64,000 nucleotides of DNA from Toxonevra muliebris (lineage: Eukaryota > Arthropoda > Insecta > Diptera > Pallopteridae), in NCBI GenBank assembly GCA_963691655.1, contig OY829326.1:25160878-25224877 (forward strand), in the 5' to 3' direction. The translations under genes were made by a program, and so were the position numbers. The notes beneath the pieces are model-generated. The model made no database searches. It was not told the origin of the DNA and was given only the letters and a program-made list of their open reading frames with translations. Below, piece by piece: positions 1 to 9,899 of this stretch. Each line of letters begins with the position of its first letter. Position 1 is the stretch's first letter.

Positions 1-740
1 ATGTTTAGTCGTGGACACAGGGTACGTGCAATTTGCGATCACTTCTGGCCGACCAAGCTCTGTTAAGGATTCGGTTAACCACTCTCCTATTGTCCCTGCT
101 GTAACACAAAATGATGGTAGTAGAGTGTTGATTGCGTTACAGATAGACATTGATGACCCTGCAAAGGCAAGTTCGTCCGCCAATCTATTATTAAAAAAAA
201 AAAACCTACTTTAACTGGTATGTCAACAATATTTCCTATAAAAATACAGTAAAGACTGTAAAGTTACAATTCAGTAGTTTTTCTTAAATTTCCGAAACCT
301 CAGCAAGGAATATTAAAGGGAATACTCATTTTTTCTGCATGATTACTTATACACCAGTGACTGCGTAGACTGCCGTAAGCCCAGTATTGTTACGATCCCT
401 GTTGATGAACTCATGTGACTTACCCTCATTATAAGACTGCTAAAGATACGCCAAAGACCATGAGCACATTAGCACAAGTATGAACGACCTAGGCAGAACA
501 GTCTGCTCACACTAGCGCAACCATGTCGGATTTTTTTTTAATTTTAAAATATCTCTAATGAGAATCTCATCATTTCATTCTTATTACATAATTTTATACC
601 TGCTTTTTTCTCACAGTCGACAGTCGTTCATGCTTGCGCTAGTATTTTTATGGCCAAAAGAATACACCGAATGCCCCAATTCATCCACTTTCTCCATTCC
701 CTCGCATGTTATTGTGGCCTGGAACTCAAACGAATAACTG
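1..740. other. Intergenic sequence, nothing recognised
   Basis: No convincing gene, tRNA or mobile-element end is visible. A 67-codon reading frame on the + strand (11-214) ends in a run of A codons and shows no recognisable domain or splice site, so I treat it as chance. Base composition around 350-530 and 640-730 is less AT-rich than the surroundings, which suggests decayed repeat material. Confidence 0.5.
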
Positions 741-905
741 TCTTTGCAATTCTCATTTACTTTACAGTATTTTCACTTATATAGATTGTTGAAATGAGGG
801 AACTATCACAAAGATCACTGATGAGGAACCGTAGCTGGTTCCGAAATGATCGTCTGATCTGCTAGTTCTATGAACTTTTTGAAATTCTTCTGGCATCATT
901 GCTCA
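740..905 (+). repeat. Repeat unit carrying the hammerhead
   Basis: The segment before the ribozyme (CACTTATAT...GTTGAAATG, 774-797) recurs before the decayed ribozyme copy at about 1539-1561. The segment after it, from the ATCTGC at about 857 to the TTCTTCTGGCATCATTG at 885-901, recurs in diverged form at about 53446-53489. The ribozyme therefore sits in a dispersed repeat family. No terminal repeats or reverse transcriptase are visible. Confidence 0.5.
812..860 (+). ncRNA. Hammerhead ribozyme, intact core (type I, short stem III)
   Basis: The catalytic core CTGATGA lies at 818-824. It is followed by a perfect 6-bp stem II, GGAACC (825-830) with GGTTCC (837-842), closed by the loop GTAGCT. 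GAAA follows at 843-846, and the cleavage triplet GTC lies at 852-854. Stem I pairs AGATCA (812-817) with TGATCT (855-860), perfectly over 6 bp. Stem III is only A846-U853 plus a U-G wobble around a 4-nt loop. From knowledge of the family, hammerheads with such short stem III occur in animal satellite DNAs, retrozymes and Penelope-like elements, often as active dimers. Predicted self-cleavage is after position 854. No full element around it could be identified. Confidence 0.75.
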
Positions 906-1429
906 TTTAAAGCCTAACAATTGAATTTAATTCAATTTTTACTAATTAATTTGAAGTGTTAACTGCCAAATTTGGAAGAAATTTGCAAACAATTTTTCCA
1001 AATTAAAAATACTAAGAAAGTAATTGCAATTTATTGTTTTAGCTCTCTCACATTGCATTTCTTTGCGTTGATTTAATGGTACTTGATTTAAGAGTTTTTA
1101 TTGCTGCCTGACCGTCGATAAAAATAGAAGCCTAGCACCATTCTGTGATAAGTCGTTCTATCAGTCGAGAAGCCTCTCTATTGGCCAGAACTAGGTAGAC
1201 GTATAGATTGATTTATTACCGCTTCCGGTGAGTGCTCCTCTGCATCCACCCCACAGTCTAGTTTAGATTTATCCATGGAAATAGAGATGAAGAATTTAGC
1301 AGAATACTTTCCCTTTCCATTCTGCCCTTTTAAGGATTGAGTTTTTCAAAATAGTAATAAATTCTTATTAGAGACTATGAAATTGAAATCTAATTGTTCA
1401 TCTTTCATAGTTTGGCTTTTACTTCATTC

Positions 1430-1698
1430 AACAGTTAAAGTGTTCTTTATCAGGCTTCATGAAACGTCCGTTTTGTCGAAGTGACTAAGTGACTGAACAA
1501 AAACCTTGTAATTATCGGCTACGTTTTCATATATTAAACACTTATATCGAATGTTGAAATGCTAGGATCACTGATAAGGAATCATGGTGGATTCAGAAAA
1601 AACTGTATGATTTCCCTGCTCTTTATACACTGTTGCGACTTAGTCACTCCGATAAAAAGAAAGTTTCATTAAGCCTGAAAAACAACACTTTAACTAAA
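1430..1698. repeat. Long imperfect inverted repeat around the decayed hammerhead
   Basis: The left arm (about 1430-1498) and right arm (about 1630-1698) are reverse complements over roughly 68 bases with scattered mismatches. Shared blocks include AGTTAAAGTGTT, CAGGCTT, ATGAAAC and AGTGACTAAGT. The decayed hammerhead lies in the loop. Direct copies of AAATAGTAATAAATT lie near 1349 and 1698, just outside the arms. This looks like a small non-autonomous element, of unknown class. Confidence 0.55.
1566..1612 (+). ncRNA. Hammerhead ribozyme, decayed copy
   Basis: The layout matches the copy at 812-860: GATCA (1566-1570); a core CTGATAA in which a conserved G has become A; stem II GGAATC/GATTCA around the 6-nt loop ATGGTG with one mismatch; GAAA at 1596-1599; a GTA triplet at 1605-1607; and a stem I partner TGATT (1608-1612). 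The core substitution at an essential position suggests it is inactive. Its value is as a second family member with the same geometry and orientation about 750 bases downstream. Confidence 0.55.
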
Positions 1699-1772
1699 TA
1701 GTAATAAATTTCAATAACGGATTAAAAATTTATGGGAAACGATTTAAAAGGCTAATACCAACGCTTTATAAT

Positions 1773-1853
1773 GAAAAAGAATTATAAATTCTGTATTTTA
1801 TAAATTACCAAAATATGCATTTTTGCACTTTTAGGTATGAATTTTTAAAATTT
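1773..1853 (+). repeat. Dispersed repeat fragment
   Basis: About 80 bases starting GAAAAAGAATTATAAATTCT and including ATGCATTTTTGC and CTTTTAGGT match 9027-9105, inside the long-inverted-repeat element, at high identity with small indels. It is a solitary fragment of that family. Confidence 0.55.
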
Positions 1854-1859
1854 TGAGAC

Positions 1860-4390
1860 TTTTAAGAAACGCTTCAAAAACTGACCTGTTATAGGTCAAA
1901 TGGAAAATACTTATTACCGACTTCCAGATTATGAAAAGCTTTTTCTATATTTTTTAACAAAATCAGCCTTTTCCACACTTTTAAATAAGTTTCCTCGAAA
2001 CCATGACATGATAGCAAAATTCTGAACTCCGATACGGATTCAGCGCATAAATATACATGAGAAATAATTTTCAATCATATAAAACATCACAGGCCTTTAT
2101 TTTTTATTTATTTTTGTTTTTGCTAGGAATAATATACAATGTTAACCCTCTCTGGATTTTCGTACACATATGTCTACGTACAACCAAACATTTTTGATAT
2201 TGATCTCTTTGTTGTTTTTTCCTCTATCGTCTGGCACCTTGTTACAATCAAAGCATAACCATTGAAACTATTGTGAATTTTATGAGACAACCTAATTTTT
2301 TTTTTGTATTCTCTTTTTTTTCTTGTGTCGTCGATTTCAAAAAACTATAATAGTAAACAATAAAACAATGAGTAAAAAACAAATTCTTTATGCAGATAAA
2401 ACCTTCCTCTATCGATAGAGACACATTTTGTGTAAGTCGGAGTATTTTAAAGCTTCCTGAACGTTTTTTGTACACTTATGTACACATCGCGTACGGCTAA
2501 ACCTGGACAAGTAAAAGTCCGTGAATAGTCTTTTTTGACTATTTGTGGGCTCCTGAGCATGAAAGTCAACATGCCGGTTTTTTCCTACCACGGAAAGTAC
2601 ACTTTCTCCTGAGAGGGTTAAAACTAGCTAAGTAACATATCAACATCCACTTTTTGTGAAATATTAGATTTTGATGCAGTAAGTAAAAGAAACTAAAAAT
2701 ACATTGTTTGAAAAAAAAAAAAATTATGTACTTATTTCGTTTTTACTTGCTGTTAGACATTGTCACGCAAAAGCGCTAAGTCCGCAGCTCTAAAAAATAA
2801 CAAATCGTTCATTTCAATCAAATTCCTCAATCGCATTGAATGCGATCTCGTAGTGCTGCTTAATTTTTCGCAGATAATTCTATTTTAGCAATATTTACAG
2901 AAAAAAATTTTCGAAAGTTTTTTGTCTCTCCTCTAAAATTAAAAAAAAAAAAAAGGAAGATGCTACCTTTAGACTTTAAGTTAACGACATGTATTTCGAT
3001 TTAGGAAATGAGTTTTCACCAAATCTATGCTCAGTGAGTTTTGCCAGCCCCTGGCTACGCCACTTCCATCTATCGTAACTACTAATAAACACTAATATAA
3101 ATATTATTCAGAACCATGCTACCAAAAATAGCACATTACACTTCAGTCTTTAATTGTAACATTGTAATAGATACAAACATTGGCACACTTAAATATCTTC
3201 CCGGAAATAAATATTCTTTAAAATTTGTATAAAATTATTTTGCTGTACTGTAAGTATTTAAAACATAATTAATCAAATGATAATTAATACCGCACACAGT
3301 AGTTAGTAGTTAAAAAAAATAATAAATTCTTAATTAGCTAATAATTGAAAACCCTTAAGTACTAGCTATTATTTTCTAAACTGATTTAAATATATTAATT
3401 TATTTACTACCTGTTCAAATACCTTAAGATGTTATTAGTAGACTAGTGCCTTAGGAGCGCTGAAATTGTTTTATTGCAAAGAATTTTAAACTAAAATCAT
3501 CTCAAGGTCTCAAAATATACGTATGATCTAATTCTCTATGTATGCATGAAATATAAAACAACTAAACTACACTACACTACAAAAAAAAAATTATGGTATA
3601 TACTATTTATATAAATACTTTCGCATTCATTTTAAATCAAATGACCATAAACAAATTAAACAACACCATATAAATAAAACTGAAAAAATAAGTAGTTCTT
3701 AAACCTTACGCGACATTTAAATTCATTTGAAAGTTGTTGAAAGATTTTTAGCCGAAAATAAACGTAAGTTAATTAATTTTTAATGTTTATCTATAGATTG
3801 AAAATAAATGATAAATAGACCAGAGAGCGTAAATAAAGTAGCTTAAAGTGTTAAAGATGCGCGCTCGTGAATGAGGCGTAAATGTGACATTAATACCCAG
3901 AAACGATTTGCGTTTTTTTCTTATATCTTGAGAGAGAGAGAGAGAAAGAGGAGGAAGGTGTGGGTATATAGTTGGGTGAAGTATAGCTATAAATGTCATT
4001 TAGGAAATATTAAAAGTTTATGTACTTTCATTGAAGTTTGAAATGATTTTAACGTGTCAGCTTGAGTGGGTTTATGCTTGGCAAATATTAGCAAATGCCA
4101 AGGAAATTATTAACTTTTATATATTTGGAGAGTAGGCTATTAAAAAATAATGTTTTTTGTTGTTTATTTTAGTAAAAAAAAAAAAATGTTTAACACCATA
4201 GAAATAAATTTACATTTTTGAAGGAGAAGCTTCTGTGTTTGGAGATGGTCATTAATGGAAAGTTAATATTGTATTAAAAAAAAAGTTAATAATTAACCAT
4301 TACTTTTATGGCAACAACACTTCATACACTGAACCAAAAAATTCATAATATGCATAACAAATATCATTCGCAGAATGAAAATGTATATTG
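1860..4390. other. Intergenic AT-rich sequence
   Basis: No gene could be supported. The stretch contains poly-A and poly-T runs, a short GA-rich tract (3931-3950), and CAGCCCCTGGCTACGCCAC at about 3049-3067. The latter resembles the outer end of the hAT-type element at 15357 (CAGGGCCGTAGCCAG in reverse complement), so a decayed element end may lie here. Confidence 0.5.
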
Positions 4391-4395
4391 ATATA

Positions 4396-5282
4396 CCACC
4401 TTGATCAAAAAGTTCCCAGAATAACCACCGTGTGGTTTTCCCATCGTTCCGATTTGAGTTTTGTTTTTTTGTTAAGTTGGTACATCTATTGTTGATATTC
4501 CCTCTAAATCTTAGCATCATAGCTTGACATCATTCATCTCATTTTAGCAATGGATTTAAATTTGCAACAACAAACTTGTATTAAATTTTGCGTAAAAAAC
4601 GGATTTAATGGTGCGCGAACGTTGGAAATGTTGGAAAAGTGTTTCAGCAACGATTCTCTAAAGAAAACGGTCGTTCACCAGTAGCACGAGCGGTTCAAAA
4701 GTGGTCGTGAGTCAATCGAAGATGATGAAAGCAGTGGCAGACCATCAACATCGAAAACCGACGAATACGTTGATAAAGTAAAAGAAATTTTGGTCGATAA
4801 CCGCAAATTAACCATCAGAGAGTACTATTTGGGCATTATGAGGTGTTTGCGTGAAGTAATTCGCCGAAATAGACCAGAATTGTGGACAGAAAACTCGTGG
4901 ATTTTGCACCATGATAACGCACCGTCGCACAGTGCCATCATTATTCGTAATTTTTTGACGAAAAATGCAACAAATACCAACCAACAGCCACCAAATTCAC
5001 CTGATTTGGCTCCTGATGACTTCTTTCTGTTCAATCGAGTTAAAAAACCATTACGGGGAACGCGTTTCAGCAGCCTAGAGGAAGTAATGGAAAAATCGCA
5101 GGAAGCACTGATGGGCATACCGAAAACCGAATATAAAAAATGTTTCGAGGATTGGATCAAGCGGTGGCTAAGTGTGTTGCAATCGATCGGGATTACTTTG
5201 AAGGGGACAATATAGATTTAGATGAATAAACTTGTATTTTTAATTTTCTGAATAAATTCCGGGAACTTTTTGATTAAGCTGG
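4396..5282 (+). mobile_element. mariner-type DNA transposon, internally deleted
   Basis: Both ends carry matching terminal inverted repeats of about 28 bp. The left begins CCACCTTGATCAAAAAGTTC at 4396, and the right ends in the near-perfect complement at 5282. Each end is flanked by TA (4394-4395 and 5283-5284), the target duplication expected for Tc1/mariner. At 887 bp it is shorter than the usual 1.25-1.3 kb, because the middle of the transposase gene is missing. It should be unable to move by itself. Confidence 0.9.
4550..5215 (+). pseudogene. mariner transposase, DD34D family, broken
   Basis: A mariner transposase cuts and pastes the element in the nucleus, using an N-terminal DNA-binding region and a D,D34D catalytic centre. 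The reading frame starts at ATG 4550 with an N-terminal helix-turn-helix region, then meets an in-frame TAG at 4682-4684. Sequence resumes in the same frame and includes the linker-like SGRPSTSKTDE. At about 4821 it jumps straight to the later catalytic region, so roughly a third of the normal length, including the block with the first catalytic aspartate, is absent. The second aspartate (HHDNAPSHS) and the third (SPDLAPDDFF) remain, with 34 residues between them. The remaining open frame is 141 codons (4790-5212). Two independent lesions make it a dead copy. Confidence in the family is high. Confidence 0.9.
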
Positions 5283-5719
5283 TATTCCAATAAACGAATT
5301 CATTGTGAGAATCTTTCACTGCTCATAGAATTTTCAACCAATGTAGATATCCATGTATGTACATTAAGTCAATGACCAAATTCATTGGATCAATTTATAT
5401 GATTTTTTTACATTGATTTAATGTAATTTTTCGTAAATGCAATGATATTTTTTTCATTGAATTTATGAATTTTTAAGCTTTAATTAAGAACGAATCATAT
5501 AAGATACCGATATTTATGGAAAAATGAATAAACAATTTATTAGCTCAATGTATCATTTTCCTAAATTTTGAAAAGTGACGCAAAATTAACGGTGCTTAAG
5601 TAATGTTTTTGAAACTTACATTAAAAAATGTACAAATACATTACATAAATTAAACAATACAAGATACAATGAATACAATGAAGAATTCATTTGCACATCG
5701 AACTTCAACATAAATTATT

Positions 5720-5890
5720 CACAGGATTCATGGGATTAAGCCCCAAACCTCGCCCCTCCCTACCACCCCCCTTCACCGATAAAATTTTTTTTACATATTA
5801 ATCGTTGGCCATGAACAAAACAAAAAATTGTAGGTAATGAAAAAATCAAATCTCTCCTCTCCCCTTAGGAAATCTCTGGATCCGCTAGTG
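5720..5890 (-). mobile_element. Short MITE, CACTAGCGGATCC family
   Basis: In reverse complement the element starts CACTAGCGGATCCAGAGATT (from 5890). It then shares TTCCTAAGGGG, TTCATGGCCAACGAT and a G-rich tract plus TTAATCCC with copies at 21910 and 48026. The left boundary near 5720 is approximate. The termini resemble hAT-type non-autonomous elements. It has no coding capacity. Confidence 0.6.
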
Positions 5891-5899
5891 ATGACAATG

Positions 5900-7780
5900 A
5901 AAAACTCATTCTCACAGTAAACAAAAATTTCTAAATGCTGTTGATTGGGTTTATGTACAATTTTTGGTTCAGTGTATCATCATTTACTTAATATCGTGAA
6001 ATATTATAAAAATTATTATTCTTAAATAAAAATAAAAGTAAAATTAAATTTCGTGTCTTCTACACTTTCGATTTTTATTTAACTTTGCAGTCGAGTGATT
6101 CACTTTCATTAAAGCAATCAAAAACAAGAAGTTTTTTATTAAATTTTTCTCATTTTTCAAGATAAACTTTTTTTCAGCATAAAGACAAAGTTGAAAACTT
6201 TTGATTTCATTTTTTTAAACATGATGACAGAATCTTTTGGAATTTTTTTTTCTTCCGTCTGCTATTTAAAATTGTACAATTAGTTTAGAACAGGTTAAAA
6301 AAAAAAAACAAACATCAAAAACCAAAACGCCACAATGCCAATCTTTTTTATTTTATATAAATTTATGCAAATGAAAACGAAATTTTTCTAAAATTTTCTA
6401 TACAAAAGATATAGATTCAAACCTGCATATGTATTTATATCTATATTAGAATGGTTCGTTTTTTTTAGTTATTTGAATCTACGATGAAAGAAAAACTTTG
6501 TCAAGTATATTGTTTTAAAAACGAACCATCTTCATATGTATATGTAAATTAAGTTCTCTATCGTTCTTTTTTTTATATGTCTGAATGTGTGGGTTTAACT
6601 TTAGTAGAAACTGAAAAATACTAACTTTTATTTTCGTCAAAACAAAAAACTTTAACATTTTATTTTGGCAACTGTACCTTTTTTCAAGCTGTATACTAAT
6701 TTAATTTAATATTTTTTAAGAAAATCAAAAACTAAAAAAAAAAAAACTCTTTTAAAATTTATGTTTCCACAATTGCGTTTATATATAATTATGATTTGAG
6801 ATTTATTTTTGATTTAATCTTTTAACCCAAAATGTTGCAATGATTTTTATGATTGCGATTATTATATTTTTAGGTTTCCCACAAAATAGGATTTTGTTTT
6901 TGTTTTTTTTTTTTATGTTCTGCTTTGTTTTAATAATCACTTGTACATATGTGTCATAAATTCTGACATTTTTGCGCTGCATGTTTCAATTAAAACTAAC
7001 TATAAAAATATTTTGTGTTAAATAAACTTTATTTATTTATTTTTTTTTTTTTGTTTTTTTTAATCTTTTTCTTTTGCGTGCTGGAAAACAGAACTAATTT
7101 AGCAATGCTTCACTTAAAAAAAACAACAACTAGTGTCATCATGTGATTTTAAATAACAATGAAAACTATATTTTAATATAAATCCGTAGTCAAAATCAAT
7201 AATCGCTTAAGTCGACTTTAAAAAGAATTAAGTTATACATATAAGCTATCGTGTTCTTCTTAATGCACTGCATAAACCTGAATTTCTTTGTTTTTTAAAA
7301 CTAAAGTTATTAAAAGACATGATCGCTTACGTTCAGTGGCAATCAATTACATTTACCTCAAATCCGTGTCTACTTGAAACGAAGATTTCAAAATTAAGCG
7401 ATTAATGCTTTTGACCACAGAAATGCTCTTTTTCATAAATGAATATTTATGAATATTTATGTATTGTTATGATTAAATTATAGTTAGGAAGAAAACAAAC
7501 ATAAAATAAATTTAAGCACATAAATATGATTATTGATTGATATTGCATATTCAGCATGCCCAAAAATTATTCACATCTCAATGAATATAAGAAAAGAAAA
7601 AACCATAAATAATGTTCTAGAAATCTGAAAAACTGGATAATTCTACACTATGATATGACCATTATTTACTTTCTCTTTTATCCTTTTTTAATTTTTTTAA
7701 AATTATGTTTACCGTCTTTAAATATAAAAGTTGTGTCGGAGTGTGAAAACGTTTTGTTCCTAGTTACATATTTAAAGAAT
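5900..7780. other. Intergenic AT-rich sequence
   Basis: No gene, RNA gene or transposon end could be supported. The stretch is dominated by A and T runs (for example near 6900-6915 and 7040-7062). ATATGTATTTATATC near 6428 and related words are the usual fly simple-sequence background. Confidence 0.5.
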
Positions 7781-7785
7781 TTATA

Positions 7786-7827
<42 letters not shown>
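7786..7827. repeat. (TA)n microsatellite
   Basis: A nearly pure TA dinucleotide tract, broken once by TAAATA at its left edge. Confidence 0.95.
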
Positions 7828-7829
<2 letters not shown>

Positions 7830-8181
7830 TTTTAGAAAAATAAGTGGTAGAAAAACCCTTGCTGGGTTTTGGTCCACCTAACCACAATTTTTTTTTACCG
7901 TGGGTTATAATTTTCAAATTTTAGCCAAAAATGGGAACAAATGACTCGAAAAATCATGTATAAATCTACTTTTAAGATGAATATTGTCTTCAGAGAAATT
8001 TTTTCTCAGAACTTTTTAACCCATTATTTCCGACCTATAAAGATATTACTTTTTTTAAATTCCATAAAAGTTCTTTTTAAAAGAGTATTTAAGGGTTGAA
8101 GTGTTACACAAAAATATTTTTAGAAAATTTCACTAGGAGCCACATCAGGCAAAAATCACGTACGGGTTAAAGGTAAGCCTA

Positions 8182-8637
8182 GACGACCTCGATAGTCTAG
8201 TGGATAGTGCACTAGACTTTCATCCAGAAGGTTGCGGGTTCGATTCCCGTCTTGGTCTGGTGGTTAATTCTCATAAACTTCTTATATTCACTATCGATAT
8301 GAAGTGGATGAGAATTATAAGAATGTGTACAAGTACACACCTTGGTTGGTAATGGCAAAACCACCGAGGTGATAAAAAATTGCCACATAGCCGTTCGGAA
8401 TCGGCGTTAAACAGTAGGTCCTACCATCGCCACTGTGGTCTAGTGGATGAGTGCCAGACTCTTGTTTCTGGAGACCCAAGTTCGATTCTCGGCTTGGGTA
8501 TGTTTCTTATCTATCTTTCTTTCTCCCTTCCTTTCTTTCTTTCTTTCTTGGGGCTTTGGTACAAAAGATCTTATAGGTCGCAGTGCCTGATTTTCGAGTC
8601 GTCCTTCCTTCAAATAATAATAAATAATAAATAAATA
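8182..8637 (+). mobile_element. Dimeric tRNA-derived SINE with 13-bp target duplication
   Basis: The element is flanked by perfect copies of AAAGGTAAGCCTA (8169-8181 and 8638-8650). It holds two tRNA-like heads. The first (8184-8259) has an A-box-like TAGTCTAGTGG and a perfect B box GGTTCGATTCC (8237-8247), and resembles tRNA-Glu with TTC at the anticodon position. The second (about 8430-8500) has TGGTCTAGTGG and AGTTCGATTCTC. A body with CCGTTCGGAATCGGCG lies between them, followed by a TTTC-rich tract (8507-8549) and an AAT/AAAT tail (8612-8640). The pol III boxes are internal, as known for SINEs. It inserted into the left arm of the long-inverted-repeat element. Confidence 0.85.
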
Positions 8638-9026
8638 AAAGGTAAGCCTAAAAACAGGAAAAAGGACGCAAAAATTGATAAAACTTTGAAAAAAATTGGT
8701 CTTTTAAATCTCCCATGCGGTTTTTCACTTTTAAATATCAAAATATTAATTGTTCAGTTTTTTTTTTAATCAATTTATTAATATTTTTTAAACCGGTATA
8801 GAGGGGGAAAACACCTGATGCTGTGATGGCAGAAATTTGTTGGTGACCAAAAAACATGTTCGATGAAAAATATGAGAGCATCGAAACTCCGTAGGTAAAA
8901 TTTAAAGCAAATTTATTGCGCATAAAAAAGGCTACCCGTGACGCTTTTAGTAGCAGTCTAGCAAACTCTCAATTACACCACGGCAGTTATGGCATGATAT
9001 GTGACATATGTATGTATGAATGAATC

Positions 9027-9105
9027 GAAAAAGAATTATAAATTCTGGTTTTAATAATTACCGAAATATGCATTTTTGCGCTTTTAGGTCTGAATTTTTT
9101 AAAAT
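9027..9105 (+). repeat. Dispersed repeat fragment inside the long-inverted-repeat element
   Basis: This segment matches 1773-1853 (GAAAAAGAATTATAAATTCT, ATGCATTTTTGC, CTTTTAGGT). It therefore belongs to a family with at least two copies in the window. Confidence 0.55.
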
Positions 9106-9602
9106 TCATTTGCCATATGGAACAGATGATTTTCCTTTTTTCAGCCTTACCTTTAACCCTTAAGTGCTTCTTGCCTTTAGTGATCGCTAGTGAAATTTTT
9201 CGTAGAATATTTTTGCGGAAAATTTTAGAATTTGAGTATCTTTTTAAAAGTAAACTTCTAAAAAAAGGAACCAAAAAAAACCCTTATAGGTAGGAGTTAA
9301 TGTGTTAAAAAGTTTTAAGAAAATATTCCTCGTAAAATTTTAGTTTGGGTCTTTGGAGACAAGATTCATCTTATATGCTGATTTTTCAAATCATTTGACG
9401 CTATTTTTGACTAAAATTTAGAAATTTCAACCCGCTGTGAAAAAAAAAATTGTGATGAGATGGACCAAAACCCAGCTTGGGTCTGAAAAGGTCTGCTGCA
9501 ATGTGTAATTTTTTTAGCAAAAAATTTTAGTAAAATAATTATTATTTAAAAAAAATTGTATTAACGACTGGCTGCAAGTCTTTGTGAACCACTGTCTTTG
9601 AA

Positions 9603-9899
9603 ATGAATTCCAGATTTTCTGACCTAATACAATATCTAACAAAAGTTGCTCGCAGAACAAATATGAAGCCCCTAGACTTCCAGATCAAAAGAAAAAAATG
9701 GATAGCGGAAATGTACAGATTGAAACCTCCGTCGATGAAAGGAGAGCAGGCATATAACACGTCACGTAAAATCTGGAGAAGGATTGTAGACCATAAGCAG
9801 GAAATGACATCGCCATACCAAATAATTGACTGGATTTCCACGGCAAGAAACATGAAATTAAATTTTAGTGGTATTCATTGGCTAGTTGATTTTAGATAA
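9603..9899 (+). CDS. 98-codon ORF, possible transposon DNA-binding fragment
   Basis: I do not recognise this protein with confidence. It starts at ATG 9603, with an in-frame stop a few codons upstream, and ends in TAA at 9897-9899. Its composition looks protein-like: basic and aromatic-rich, with segments such as RRTNMKPLDFQIKRKKW, TSRKIWRRIVDH and ISTARNMKLNFSGIHWL. The last block, with a W after a basic helix, is reminiscent of the second DNA-binding helix in CENP-B/Tc5-type transposases, but that is only an impression. It lies 120 bases outside the right arm of the long-inverted-repeat element, so it may be the remains of a transposon gene. The opposite strand is also open (9542-9853) and looks less protein-like. 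It could instead be a chance frame. Confidence 0.35.
   Translation: MNSRFSDLIQYLTKVARRTNMKPLDFQIKRKKWIAEMYRLKPPSMKGEQAYNTSRKIWRRIVDHKQEMTSPYQIIDWISTARNMKLNFSGIHWLVDFR

Larger units (their letters stand above)
7856..9481. mobile_element. Element with long (about 340-bp) inverted repeats
   Basis: The left arm (7856-8181, continuing 8651-8665) and right arm (9130-9481) are diverged reverse complements. Shared blocks include GCTGGGTTTTGGTCCA, CACAATTTTTTTTT, AAATTTTAG, AAGATGAAT, CTTTTTAAC and AAATTTCACTAG. The outer ends are CCCTTGCTGGG and, in reverse complement, CCCAAGCTGGG. A SINE has split the left arm. No target duplication could be recognised and the superfamily is not assigned. The interior (8666-9129) has no convincing transposase. 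Confidence 0.65.

Noticed and set aside
11..214. 67-codon + strand frame at the left edge
   Set aside because: No domain or splice evidence, and it ends in a poly-lysine run from an A tract.
8184..8259. Functional tRNA-Glu gene
   Set aside because: The tRNA-like head is embedded in a SINE with a target duplication, and the acceptor stem does not pair properly.
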